Shown: positions 1 to 8,065 of the stretch, piece by piece
How positions within the stretch are numbered: the stretch's first letter is position 1
Layout: every line of letters starts with the position of its first letter
Assembly (NCBI GenBank): GCA_000961745.1
Contig: LAEA01000053.1
Location: 1 to 51,476 of the forward strand
From: Rhodospirillaceae bacterium BRH_c57
Lineage (GTDB): Bacteria; Pseudomonadota; Alphaproteobacteria; Rhodospirillales; Rhodospirillaceae
DNA: 51,476 nt
Direction: 5' to 3'
Translations under genes and position numbers: made by a program
The notes under the pieces: model-generated
Seen by the model: only the letters and a program-made list of their open reading frames with translations
The model's database searches: none
What the model was told of the DNA's origin: nothing

Positions 1-186
1 GCGGGCTCTGCCCGCACCCGCCAGGAGCCACGGGCTCCTGGACCTCGTTGAATAGAAAGCAAAGCCGCGCGTAGCGCAAAAAAATCAACGTTGTCTGCCT
101 GCGGCACAAGAAAAAACTCAGAACCCCCCTCATGGGTTCCAAGGGCCACTCGGCCCTTGGCGGGGCCGGGCAGCGCCCGGTCCTTC
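1..186 (+). repeat. Dispersed structured repeat, copy A
   Basis: Intergenic DNA made of several hairpins: GCGGGC-TCT-GCCCGC at 1-15, CCAGGAGC/GCTCCTGG at about 21-41, and AAGGGCC/GGCCCTT at about 140-157, ending in a GGGC-rich stem. The reverse complement of the last 192 bases of the window matches this layout block by block, including the internal words AAAGCCGCGCG, GTCTGCCTGCGGC and ATGGGTTCCAAGGGCC or close variants. A shorter relative lies at 14891-14990. No open reading frame or transposase is associated with it, so it resembles a MITE- or REP-like element. The start may extend beyond the window. Confidence 0.75.
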
Positions 187-187
187 C

Positions 188-1042
188 TCACCCGTTAACG
201 ATATACCCGCCGTTGGGGTGCAGCACCTGGCCAGTGAAGTAGGAGGCATCGGCGCTGGCCAGAAAGACGTAGCTGGGGGCGACTTCCTCGGGTTGCCCGG
301 CGCGGCCCATAGGGACCTGCTTTCCGAACGAGGCGACCTTCTCGTCGGGAAACGAGGCCGGGATGAGCGGCGTCCAGATCGGCCCCGGCGCCACGCCGTT
401 GACCCGGATGCCCTTGTCGACCAAGGCCAGGGCCAGGGACCGCGTGAAGGCCAGTTCGGCGCCCTTGGTGGTTGAATAGGCGATCAGCCCAGCGTTGCCC
501 TTGTAGGCGTTGACGCTGGTCGTGTTGATGATCGCACCGCCGTCCTTCATGTGCGGCACGGCGGCCCGGCAGAAGTAGAAATAGGCGTGGATGTTGGTCC
601 GGAACACGCGTTCCCACAGTTCGGGCGTGACCTCCATGAAGTCCTCGGTCTTGTGCTGTTCCGACGCGTTGTTGACCAGCACGTCGAGGCACCCGTAGGC
701 CCTCAGCGTTTCATCGACACAGCGTTCGCAGAAGGCCCGGTCGCCCACGTCGCCGCGCAGCAGGATGCAGCGTTGCCCCTCGGCCTCGACCATGGCGCGG
801 GTGTCCTCGGCATCGATGTCCTCCTCAAGGTAGACGATGGCGCTGTCACAGCCCTCGCGCGCGAAATGCACCGCGACGGAGCGTCCGATGCCGCTATCGC
901 CCCCGGTGATGAGGGCAACCTTGCCCCTGAGTTTGTCGCTGCCCTTGTAGTCGTCGCGGATGACGCCGGGCTGCGGGTCCATGCGGTGTTCACGGCCGGG
1001 CTGGGACTGGTGCTGCGGGGGGAAGGGTGTGTCGGCGGGCAT
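188..1042 (-). CDS. Short-chain dehydrogenase/reductase (SDR)
   Basis: A 284-residue NAD(P)-dependent oxidoreductase of the classical SDR type. The nucleotide-binding glycine motif TGGDSGIG is at residues 47-54 and the NNAS motif at 124-127. The catalytic tetrad is N150, S176, Y189 and K193 (YSTTK). The 40-residue N-terminal extension rich in P, Q and H, and the GGDSGIG variant, are typical of the YghA/YhdF/general-stress-protein-39 subgroup, often linked to stress responses; the substrate is unknown. GGAGGATGAGCG precedes the ATG. It follows the hemerythrin gene on the same strand, with a probable terminator between them, so it may have its own promoter. The family is sure; the physiological role is not. 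Confidence 0.9.
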   Translation of the reverse strand: MPADTPFPPQHQSQPGREHRMDPQPGVIRDDYKGSDKLRGKVALITGGDSGIGRSVAVHFAREGCDSAIVYLEEDIDAEDTRAMVEAEGQRCILLRGDVGDRAFCERCVDETLRAYGCLDVLVNNASEQHKTEDFMEVTPELWERVFRTNIHAYFYFCRAAVPHMKDGGAIINTTSVNAYKGNAGLIAYSTTKGAELAFTRSLALALVDKGIRVNGVAPGPIWTPLIPASFPDEKVASFGKQVPMGRAGQPEEVAPSYVFLASADASYFTGQVLHPNGGYIVNG

Positions 1043-1057
1043 CGCTCATCCTCCAAT

Positions 1058-1094
1058 CAGCGGAAAAAGGGCGGTCAGCGGAAAAGGGGCGGCA
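1058..1094. repeat. Two-copy 18-bp direct repeat
   Basis: The stretch between the dehydrogenase and hemerythrin genes holds two adjacent near-identical copies of CAGCGGAAAAAGGGCGGT (second copy CAGCGGAAAAGGGGCGGC). The block lies just upstream of the dehydrogenase ribosome-binding site and just downstream of the hairpin that ends the hemerythrin gene. It could be a regulator site for the dehydrogenase or a simple duplication. Confidence 0.5.
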
Positions 1095-1129
1095 CCCCGC
1101 ACCACCGTTTCGAATGGTTCCGGGGTGCC
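1091..1129 (-). terminator. Probable terminator of the hemerythrin gene
   Basis: GGCACCCCG (1091-1099) and CGGGGTGCC (1121-1129) are perfect inverted arms, and the loop region can pair further (ACC...GGT around a TTCGAA core). Read on the minus strand, the stem is followed within five bases by TTTTCC. It lies 17 bases after the hemerythrin stop codon. Confidence 0.55.
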
Positions 1130-1145
1130 ACGCGAAGGGCGTGCG

Positions 1146-1595
1146 TCAGTGCGCTTTTTTCTTCATGTCGGCATATTTCTTGGCCATCTCCTCGGACTCT
1201 TCGTCGCTGACGGCTTCGCGGGCCTGAGGGAACATCTCGTCCTCCTCATCGTGAATGTGATGCTCCAGGGAGGCCTTGAGTTCCTTGACCATTTCAATGA
1301 ACTCGTCGGAGGTCTTGTCCATCTTTTCGAGCTTGGCCAGCATCTGCTTGGCGTCCTTGTGCTCGCCGAGGGCGTCCTTGACCTCTTCCTTGGCTTCCTT
1401 GTCCTTCTTGTCGGCGCGGAAGGTCGGGTAGAACACCTCCTCCTCGAACTTGGTGTGGATCTCCAGTTCGGTCTTCACCTTGTCGAACAGATCCTCGCGG
1501 GTCTTCTTGGCGCCGTTTCCAGACGCGATCAGACGATCCAGCGCGGTGCGCACGGTTTCGTGATCCTTTTGAAGCATGTCGTAAATCTGGGGCAT
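1146..1595 (-). CDS. Hemerythrin HHE-domain protein
   Basis: A soluble four-helix-bundle protein of about 149 residues of the hemerythrin/HHE family, which binds O2, NO or iron at a non-heme di-iron site. Numbered from the upstream ATG at 1607, the likely ligands are H16 (KDHETV), H51 and E55 (HTKFEEE), H83, and the HHIHDEEDEMFP segment with H116-H119 and nearby acids. The internal ATG at 1595 is preferred because GGAG lies seven bases upstream of it, while the ATG at 1607 lacks a clear ribosome-binding site. The C-terminus is lysine-rich. It lies beside a membrane histidine kinase and the nos operon, so NO or O2 handling is plausible but inferred. Confidence 0.88.
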   Translation of the reverse strand: MPQIYDMLQKDHETVRTALDRLIASGNGAKKTREDLFDKVKTELEIHTKFEEEVFYPTFRADKKDKEAKEEVKDALGEHKDAKQMLAKLEKMDKTSDEFIEMVKELKASLEHHIHDEEDEMFPQAREAVSDEESEEMAKKYADMKKKAH

Positions 1596-1673
1596 GAAGG
1601 TCTCCATACTCGTTGCCTAACCACAACGGCCAACCGGCCCTGCGGGGTTCGCGGCGGAGCAATGGAGAACTGG

Positions 1674-4600
1674 TCAGTTGACCGCTGTGGGCGCCTGGGG
1701 GGGCGCCTGGGGGGACGCCTGGGAGAGCGCCTGAGCTGGGTGGCCGTGGACAGCATCCACCGACTGCTTGCGCAGCACCACGGTGACGCTGGTTCCGCCT
1801 TCGATGCCATCCTCGATCAGCACCTCGCCGTCCAGGCTTTCGGCGATGCGCCGGACGATAGACAGGCCGATTCCGGTGCCCCGGTAGTCAGTGACCCTGT
1901 GCAGGCGCTCGAACACCTGAAGGACGCGCTCACGGAAACGGGGCTCGATCCCGATGCCGTTGTCGGTCACCCGAAGGTACACGTCATTGGCGGATGCTCC
2001 CCCCTCCACCACGATCTTCAGGGGAATGTCGGGACGGCGGAACTTCACCGCATTTTCCAGCAGCACCACCATAATGTCGCGCAGGCGGGGCCGGTCGATC
2101 ACCACGTCGGGCAGCGGCATGACGATAATATCGGCTGCGGCATCCCCGATAACGTCAGTCAGCCGCAATCGTGCCTCGTCCACGGCCCAGGCGGCGTTGA
2201 CCAGTTCCACGTCGCCGCGCGGTTGATCGGCCGACAGATAAACCTGGACGTCCTGCAACAGCGCGCGCAGGTGCGCCGCGTTCTCGGTGATGAAGCCCAG
2301 CGACACCTGGGCGTCCGGCAGGTCTTCAAGGGCGGGGCCGAGCGTCCGTTCAAGCCGCGTCGAAAAACTCGTCAGGCGGCGGACCGGTTCCTGTAGATGG
2401 TGGGCGGTGACTTCGGCAAAACGGCTGAGTTCGGCATTGCTGCGGCCCAGACGCTCGATCAGTTCCTCGCGCTGGCGCTCCATGTCGTGGCGGTCGCTGA
2501 CGTCATGGCCGATCACCAGGATTTCCACGCCGGTGCTGAGCGAAATGGCCGCAACGGTCAGGTCGACCACGACAGTTCGGCCGCTATTGGTGTGGTGAAC
2601 CCCGGTGAAGCGATCCACACGCCCGGCCGCAGCCTCGGCCACGGCACGCTTCAGGCGGCCCACCTGGACCGGGTCGGTGCGCCACCACGGGGTGTCCCAG
2701 AACGGGTGGCCGATAACGTCCTGATCGCGTGCGTCGATGACCTGCAGAGCCGCCGGGTTGACCTTGATGAGCGTGCCGTCGCGCTTCAGCAGCGCAAGCA
2801 GCAGAACGCTCTGCTGGAAGGTCGCGCGAAACCGCTGTTCACTGTCCATCAACCCATGGACGGCGCCATCGGTTTCCTCGGCCATCAGGTTGAAAGCCTC
2901 GGCAATGCGGCCGATTTCGTCGTCGGAGCGCACCGGGATGCGGTGGTCGCGGTGGCCTTCCTTGAAGCTGCGGATGCCGCCGACCACCTCCGATACACGG
3001 CGCCCCAGGGTGCGCGAGAACATCGTCGCAATGCCCAGCGATGCCGCCATCAGCACGGCAGCCAGGATCCACAGGCCGACCTGGGCTCTGGTGAAGATGG
3101 TTTCCACATGGGAACTCAGCGCGTTGACGCTGTGCCGGGTGCGTTGTGCGAAGGCCAAGGCGATGCCGTCGATCAGCCCGCTGATTTCCTGGGCCGGCGC
3201 GTGAAACCGGGTCAGGTTGACGCCAACGGTCACATAGCCGAACCCGCGCTCGCTGTCGGCGTAAGGGCCGGTGTAATAGGGGATGGGTGCGGCGGTATTG
3301 AGCTTGGACACGCCGCTCCAGAAAATCTGGAACGACCCTGAACCGCCACCAATGGTCAGGTCATGCCAGCCGCTGCACTGTGGCGCAAAGTTCAGGTAGC
3401 GGCAGTCGGCGGCCACCGTGCCCTGCCGCAACTGCTCCATGGATGGCCGCTTGTTCAGGGACTGGCCATCAAACACCGGCGCGGCGGCCAGAAATTCTTC
3501 TATTGGCAGGCCACTGTCCTGCCACTGGCGATACATGCCTTCTTCAAGCCACGGCGGCACCAGGGCGCCTGTTTCGGCATCGTACCCGACGATATAGTAA
3601 TGGCGCGGATGGGTGATCGTCCGCCCCTTGTGGTCGAGCATGAAGGCATAGTTGCCATCGGTCGGGTCAGGGGTGGCCGCATAGCGGTCGTCGGTCGGGT
3701 CAAGCGTGTCGGTGAAGGCCGCCAAGTGGCGCTGGTCGAGGGCCAGGGTGACGTAGCCTGTCACCACCCCGTTGCGCACCACCGGCGTGGCCCACCGCAC
3801 GATGCCCTTGAACCGTTGCCCGACCGGATTTTCCACACCGGCATAGGCCGAGGTCCTGGGCAAGTACGGGATGCCTGCCGCCTCGGCCGCACTCGGCGTG
3901 AACGGGCCGATGACGTTGGTCCCCTGATAGACGCCGATCATCTCGGAGACGTGGATCTCGCCCGGTTGCAGGGCACGCAGGGCGTCAAAGTAGTTTTCCG
4001 CCCGCGCAAAGGTGTTCTCCCGCTGGCGGATGTCACGCAGATCGGTTGGCAACGCGGGGTCGGTGGTGACCTTGAGGCGCTCCCGGCCGTCCAGGCCGAT
4101 CAGGGTCATTTCCAGGTAGAGGGCCTGCGGCGTGCCGAGGCCGATCTGTTCGGGAGGGCGTTCCTTCCACAGCCGCCGCTGCGCCGCCGCGTCGGGCTGC
4201 GCGCCCTCCGACGGCACCACCAGGGCGGGGCTCTCCGAGGCGGCGTCGTCGGCCGGTTCCCAGCCGCTGCCATCAGCCTTGAGGCGCCACGCAACGGCGC
4301 TTTGCGGCACGGGACCCACGCTGTGCTTCAGAAACGCGCCATAGGCCGCCGCATCGGCCGGCAGGGTGGCGGCGTAAAGGACGTCTTGGTCGCGTTGATG
4401 AAGGAAAAGGGCCACAGAGCGGGCCAGATCCGTGGTCATGCGCTCGATTTCCTGGCGGACCCGTTCGTCCAGGCCTTCCGATGCATGGGTCACGGCGGCA
4501 TCGCGCATATCGGGGGCGGCCGTCAAAAGGGCTTCGGCAACCTCGGCAATGCTAATGCGGATGCTGTCCTGAAGGCGCGAACCGACCAGTTCGGCGTTGA

Positions 4601-4766
4601 TCGCAATAATGAACACTGGGACCAGAACGACCACAAACAACAGCAAAAGGAGCTGCGTCCCCAGGGGCAATGAGCGCCAGGGCCACAGTTTCCTCCGGTT
4701 GCCGCCGTGCGGCGGCACACCAGGATGTTCCGGTTGGCTACCCAATCGCCCAGCCCCCAGACACAT
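1674..4766 (-). CDS. Membrane-bound PAS histidine kinase with large periplasmic sensor
   Basis: A 1030-residue sensor kinase. A transmembrane helix lies at about 36-56, followed by a long periplasmic region of about 500 residues, probably of Cache type. A second helix at about 562-583 leads into a HAMP linker (HRIPVRSDDEIGRIAEAFN), a PAS domain at about 635-750, a dimerisation/phosphoacceptor segment (HHLQEPVRRL, near 785) of the phytochrome-like HisKA kind, and a HATPase domain with N box (LLENAVKFR), DNGIGI and GTGIGL motifs. No cognate regulator is adjacent. The last 40 residues hold four QAxx repeats encoded by a 12-bp tandem repeat. The start has only a weak ribosome-binding site and could lie further in. 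The ligand is unknown. Confidence 0.88.
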   Translation of the reverse strand: MCLGAGRLGSQPEHPGVPPHGGNRRKLWPWRSLPLGTQLLLLLFVVVLVPVFIIAINAELVGSRLQDSIRISIAEVAEALLTAAPDMRDAAVTHASEGLDERVRQEIERMTTDLARSVALFLHQRDQDVLYAATLPADAAAYGAFLKHSVGPVPQSAVAWRLKADGSGWEPADDAASESPALVVPSEGAQPDAAAQRRLWKERPPEQIGLGTPQALYLEMTLIGLDGRERLKVTTDPALPTDLRDIRQRENTFARAENYFDALRALQPGEIHVSEMIGVYQGTNVIGPFTPSAAEAAGIPYLPRTSAYAGVENPVGQRFKGIVRWATPVVRNGVVTGYVTLALDQRHLAAFTDTLDPTDDRYAATPDPTDGNYAFMLDHKGRTITHPRHYYIVGYDAETGALVPPWLEEGMYRQWQDSGLPIEEFLAAAPVFDGQSLNKRPSMEQLRQGTVAADCRYLNFAPQCSGWHDLTIGGGSGSFQIFWSGVSKLNTAAPIPYYTGPYADSERGFGYVTVGVNLTRFHAPAQEISGLIDGIALAFAQRTRHSVNALSSHVETIFTRAQVGLWILAAVLMAASLGIATMFSRTLGRRVSEVVGGIRSFKEGHRDHRIPVRSDDEIGRIAEAFNLMAEETDGAVHGLMDSEQRFRATFQQSVLLLALLKRDGTLIKVNPAALQVIDARDQDVIGHPFWDTPWWRTDPVQVGRLKRAVAEAAAGRVDRFTGVHHTNSGRTVVVDLTVAAISLSTGVEILVIGHDVSDRHDMERQREELIERLGRSNAELSRFAEVTAHHLQEPVRRLTSFSTRLERTLGPALEDLPDAQVSLGFITENAAHLRALLQDVQVYLSADQPRGDVELVNAAWAVDEARLRLTDVIGDAAADIIVMPLPDVVIDRPRLRDIMVVLLENAVKFRRPDIPLKIVVEGGASANDVYLRVTDNGIGIEPRFRERVLQVFERLHRVTDYRGTGIGLSIVRRIAESLDGEVLIEDGIEGGTSVTVVLRKQSVDAVHGHPAQALSQASPQAPPQAPTAVN
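1691..1738. repeat. Four-copy 12-bp tandem repeat inside the kinase C-terminus
   Basis: Copies begin at 1691, 1703, 1715 and 1727: GCGCCTGGGGGG twice, then two diverged copies ACGCCTGGGAGA and GCGCCTGAGCTG. On the coding (minus) strand this gives QA-x-x units forming a proline/alanine/glutamine-rich tail after the ATPase domain. Its length is probably variable through slippage. Confidence 0.8.
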
Positions 4767-4904
4767 ACCCTGCGGGCACGACCCGCCCTGCCCTTATACA
4801 CTGGCTTCGGGCCGTCACATATCCCTACTCTTTCGCGGGATTACGATTTTTTGCCGTGAAACTCCTCGTGAACGAAGGGGAAGATTGACCGTCTGGTAAC
4901 GCCT

Positions 4905-5780
4905 TCAACCAAGGTCGATAACCTGACCTTCGGCGCCGCGCAGCCACGCCCGAACGGCACCGCTTTCGACGAACACCCGCCGCGCGGCGGACTCTGGCAG
5001 CAGGACAAGGGCCGTAGAGAGTGCGTCGGCCTGCATGGCGCTCACGGCCTGGACGGTGACGCTGCGCCACACCCCGCCGCCTCCGGTGGCCGGATTGACC
5101 AAGTCTCCGTCATCCGCCGAGGTTGCCAGGGCGGCATTTTCGAGCCCCACGGGGGCCTCCTCGGCGCCGGGCGCCACTCGCCAGGGCCGTCCGCCGGGGT
5201 GCCGCCCCACGGCCCGCGCCTCGCCCAGGTCGATCAGCACAGAGTCGTACCCCCGGCGGCGCAAGACTTCGGCCACGCGGTCGGTGACATAGCCCTGGGC
5301 GATGCCGTTCAGGGTGACCTGCATCCCCGGCCGGGCCAGCCGCACGGCGGCCGGCGTCACCTCCACGCCGCGCCAGTCCACCAGGGCGAGGCGTTCAGGT
5401 GTCCGCGCCTGCCCCCACAGCGGTTGCACCGTCACGTCAAAGGCACCGCCGGACAACCGGGACACGGTTTCCGCATGGCTCAGGACCTCGACCAGTTCCA
5501 GGGGCGGCGCGGCCAGGGCGCCGTCGCGGTTCAGCCGGCACAAGGCCGAGGTCGGCCGGTACAGGCTCAGGATGCTCTCCAGGCGGTCGATTTCCTTCAG
5601 CGCCGCGTCGATCGCCTCCCCGGCACCCGGCCCCGGCAACAGCATCTCGGCCTCCGCCCCTAGAGCCGTACCGCGCCAACGGACGATGTCGTGCGGGCGG
5701 GCGAGGGCGGGGCCTCCGGCAAAAGCGAGGGCCGCGGACCCTGCGGCAATGGTCAGGAAGCGGCGGCGGGTGAGTGGCAT
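4905..5780 (-). CDS. NosX, ApbE-type FMN transferase of the nos operon
   Basis: A 291-residue member of the ApbE/NosX family, which transfers FMN from FAD onto a threonine of partner flavoproteins; in denitrifiers NosX flavinylates NosR. The N-terminus is a Tat signal (TRRRFLTIAAGSAALAF), placing it in the periplasm. Family segments are visible: FDVTVQPLWG, LNGIAQGYVTDR, DLGEARAVG, LVNPATGG and ADALSTALVLL. The start ATG overlaps the nosL stop in a TGATG arrangement, so translation is probably coupled. It is the last gene of nosRZDFYLX; 138 bases with no visible gene separate it from the kinase downstream. Its operon position and NosR's SGAT motif support the nos role over a general ApbE role. 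Confidence 0.92.
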   Translation of the reverse strand: MPLTRRRFLTIAAGSAALAFAGGPALARPHDIVRWRGTALGAEAEMLLPGPGAGEAIDAALKEIDRLESILSLYRPTSALCRLNRDGALAAPPLELVEVLSHAETVSRLSGGAFDVTVQPLWGQARTPERLALVDWRGVEVTPAAVRLARPGMQVTLNGIAQGYVTDRVAEVLRRRGYDSVLIDLGEARAVGRHPGGRPWRVAPGAEEAPVGLENAALATSADDGDLVNPATGGGGVWRSVTVQAVSAMQADALSTALVLLPESAARRVFVESGAVRAWLRGAEGQVIDLG

Positions 5781-6313
5781 CAGTGACCTCCTCCGGAATG
5801 GGACATGGTCGGTGCCTGCTCCCCTTCCCCAAGCACATAATCCTCGGGGATGGCGTCCCAGGCGACGATGTCCCCGCCATGATCGGCGGCGAACGCCTCG
5901 GCGGCGGCGGGGTCGGTGAAGGGAACGGCCTCGGGCATGCCCATGCCCCCGGTCCGGTCAGAACGGATGACGTAGACGGCGGCGGCGGCCGGAACCCAGA
6001 CCTGCGGGTTATCCCATCCCTCGGACGCCGCCATATCGGTCACGTAGATCGCCGTGATGTCGCGGGCCTCGCCGGGCAGCACGGTGAAGGCGACGGCATC
6101 GCGCACAGCCGGGAACCATAACGGTTCCTCCTGGCTTTCCAGGTGTATCTGGGCCTTGGGACCCTGGTGATCGACCAGGATCATATGGCCGAAGTAGGTG
6201 ACGGCCTCGCGCGTTGGGGCGACGGGAGGCGGCGCCTCGGCCACCTCCTGCTCCTCGCCGCAGGCGGTGAGGGTGAAGACCATCAGGAAAGGTGCCAGCC
6301 AGCGCAGTCGCAT
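5780..6313 (-). CDS. NosL, copper-chaperone lipoprotein
   Basis: A 177-residue outer- or inner-membrane lipoprotein. The signal peptide begins MRLRWLAPFLMVF and ends in a lipobox LTAC-GEEQE, so the acylated cysteine is near residue 19. NosL binds Cu(I) and delivers it to the NosDFY complex for assembly of the CuZ centre of NosZ. The methionine-rich GGMGMPEAV segment and the C-terminal MSHSGGGH tail are candidate copper ligands. The ATG at 6313 overlaps the nosY stop by one base (TGATG), which fixes the start; the reading frame stays open far upstream but that part is antisense-like noise across nosY. Confidence 0.92.
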   Translation of the reverse strand: MRLRWLAPFLMVFTLTACGEEQEVAEAPPPVAPTREAVTYFGHMILVDHQGPKAQIHLESQEEPLWFPAVRDAVAFTVLPGEARDITAIYVTDMAASEGWDNPQVWVPAAAAVYVIRSDRTGGMGMPEAVPFTDPAAAEAFAADHGGDIVAWDAIPEDYVLGEGEQAPTMSHSGGGH

Positions 6314-7134
6314 CAGATTTCCCTCCGTGTGAAGACCAGCCCGGCGATGCCCAGCGGAACCGCAATCCAGGCCACCAGGGCGGCCAGGGCGGCAAAGGGC
6401 GAAATGCCCTCGGATACCGCGCCGAACCCCGCGACGTCGGCCGCCGCCTCGAAACTGGTCAGAGTGACCAGCCGATAGGCGTCGGCCGGGTTGAGCATCA
6501 GCAGAGCCGGCAGGATGTCGCCGATGATGCCCTGCCCGCCCGTGGCCACCAGCACCCCCAGCAGACCCATGTCGTAGAGCACCACCATCAGCAGCCACAC
6601 GGCCACCGCAGCACCGGCCGCCGTGGTGCGCTCGGCGACCAGGACGCTGACCAGATGGCCGATGGCGATGAACGACCAGCCAAGCAGCACGCTCGCCCCG
6701 ACCAGCCCGGCAAAAGCCCGCCACTCCCCGGCCGACGGCGCCTGGACCAGGCTCACCGCGACGGCGGCCAGCCCGAACCCGACGATGGTGGCAAAGGCCA
6801 AAATGGCCGCCTGCCCAACGAACTTCCCGGCCAGCACTTGCCACCGGCTGATCGGATGGGCCAGCAATAGCAGCAGGGTCCCCTGCTCGGCCTCACCCAC
6901 GATGGCGTCAAAGGCCAGCAACAGGGCAATCAGCGGCAGCAGGTAGATGGCGAGCGAGGCCAGCGACACCACGGTGACGGCCAACCGCCCGGCCGCCACA
7001 TCCCCGGTTGGCGCCGCCCCGATGAAGGCCAGCGCCAGGGCCAGCAGGGCAAGCAGCAGGGTGGCGGCGGCAACCCATCGGTTGCGCAGGCCCTCGCGTA
7101 TTTCCTTGCCGGCGATGGTGGCGATGGGGCTCAT
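6313..7134 (-). CDS. NosY, permease of the NosDFY transporter
   Basis: A 273-residue integral membrane protein with about six hydrophobic helices, the usual size for NosY. It begins MSPIATIAGKEIREGLRNR, the conserved cytoplasmic start of this family, and keeps the EAEQGTLLLLLAHPISR segment between helices. NosY pairs with the NosF ATPase and the periplasmic NosD to support copper-site assembly of nitrous-oxide reductase. It starts 67 bases after nosF and its stop overlaps the nosL start. The frame is open upstream of the ATG, but homology begins at this methionine. Confidence 0.93.
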   Translation of the reverse strand: MSPIATIAGKEIREGLRNRWVAAATLLLALLALALAFIGAAPTGDVAAGRLAVTVVSLASLAIYLLPLIALLLAFDAIVGEAEQGTLLLLLAHPISRWQVLAGKFVGQAAILAFATIVGFGLAAVAVSLVQAPSAGEWRAFAGLVGASVLLGWSFIAIGHLVSVLVAERTTAAGAAVAVWLLMVVLYDMGLLGVLVATGGQGIIGDILPALLMLNPADAYRLVTLTSFEAAADVAGFGAVSEGISPFAALAALVAWIAVPLGIAGLVFTRREI

Positions 7135-7201
7135 GGCAACGGCCCCTTCAGAAGAGCGGGCGGCAGCCCGTCCGCGACAGCGGAAACCCTGCACAGAACA
7201 C

Positions 7202-8065
7202 TCATTCGGCGGCCTCCCTACGGGCGGTGTCGGCACGATCCGTCTCGGCGCCGTAATGGGTGTAGATGTCTTCCAGACTGGGCGGGATGACCTCCAGGTC
7301 GTCCACCGGCTCCATGGCGAGTTGGCGGATAGCGGCCATCTTTTCCTCCGGCCGGACCTCCAGGCGCCGTTCCGTGCCGTCCTTGACCGCGCGGATGCGC
7401 ACCGGCAGGTCGGCATGGCGGCGCAGGCCGTCCAGGGTGTCGCAAGCGACCAACCGACCGTGGCTGAGGATGGCGATACGCTCGGCCCGCAGTTCCAGTT
7501 CAGTCAGGACGTGCGAGGAAATCAGCACCGTGGTTCCGGCGTCGCGCAGGTCACGCAGGATGCCGTAGAAGGCCTGCCGCAGCACCGGGTCCAGCCCCGT
7601 GGTCGGTTCATCCAACAGCAGCAGCCGGGGGTGGCCCAGCAGCGCCTGCGCCAGACCGAGGCGCTGGCGCATTCCCTTGGAATAGGTCCGCACCGGCTTG
7701 TGCGCGGCGTCGGACAGGCCGACCCGGTCCAGCAGGGTTTCGGCATCGTCCAGGCTGGCGCCCTTGAGGCGGGCATAGAAGCGCAGCACCTCCCGCCCCT
7801 TCATGCCGCCGGAAAACGACACGTTCTCGGGCAGGAAGCCGATGTGCTTGCGGTGGTGCGGCCCCGGCGGTGCGCCGAGCAGCGTGATCTCGCCCGAGGT
7901 CGGTCGGGTCAGGCCCAGCAGCAGCTTCATCAGGGTGGTCTTGCCGGCCCCGTTGTGGCCCAGCAGGGCGAGCATCTCGCCCTCCCCCACCTCCAAGGTC
8001 AGGCCGTCGAGCGCATGGAGATTGCGGTAGTGCTTGCAAAGATCGTGGACGCTCAGCGCGCTCAT
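7202..8065 (-). CDS. NosF, ABC-type ATPase
   Basis: A 287-residue ATP-binding subunit. Walker A is GHNGAGKTT, the signature is SKGMRQRLGLAQALLG, and Walker B is LLLLDEPTTGLD followed by the switch-histidine segment ISSHVLTELE. It powers the NosDFY complex that helps insert the copper-sulfide cluster into NosZ. Two ATG codons lie in a row; the second, at 8065, is chosen because it overlaps the nosD stop as TGATG, the arrangement also used at nosY/nosL and nosL/nosX, and because GGAGG is then seven bases away. The first, at 8068, would add one methionine. Confidence 0.95.
   Translation of the reverse strand: MSALSVHDLCKHYRNLHALDGLTLEVGEGEMLALLGHNGAGKTTLMKLLLGLTRPTSGEITLLGAPPGPHHRKHIGFLPENVSFSGGMKGREVLRFYARLKGASLDDAETLLDRVGLSDAAHKPVRTYSKGMRQRLGLAQALLGHPRLLLLDEPTTGLDPVLRQAFYGILRDLRDAGTTVLISSHVLTELELRAERIAILSHGRLVACDTLDGLRRHADLPVRIRAVKDGTERRLEVRPEEKMAAIRQLAMEPVDDLEVIPPSLEDIYTHYGAETDRADTARREAAE

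Noticed and set aside
960-4673. Long plus-strand frames opposite the hemerythrin and kinase genes
   Set aside because: Composition is that of mirror-image frames, with no motifs or ribosome-binding sites; the minus-strand genes explain the region.
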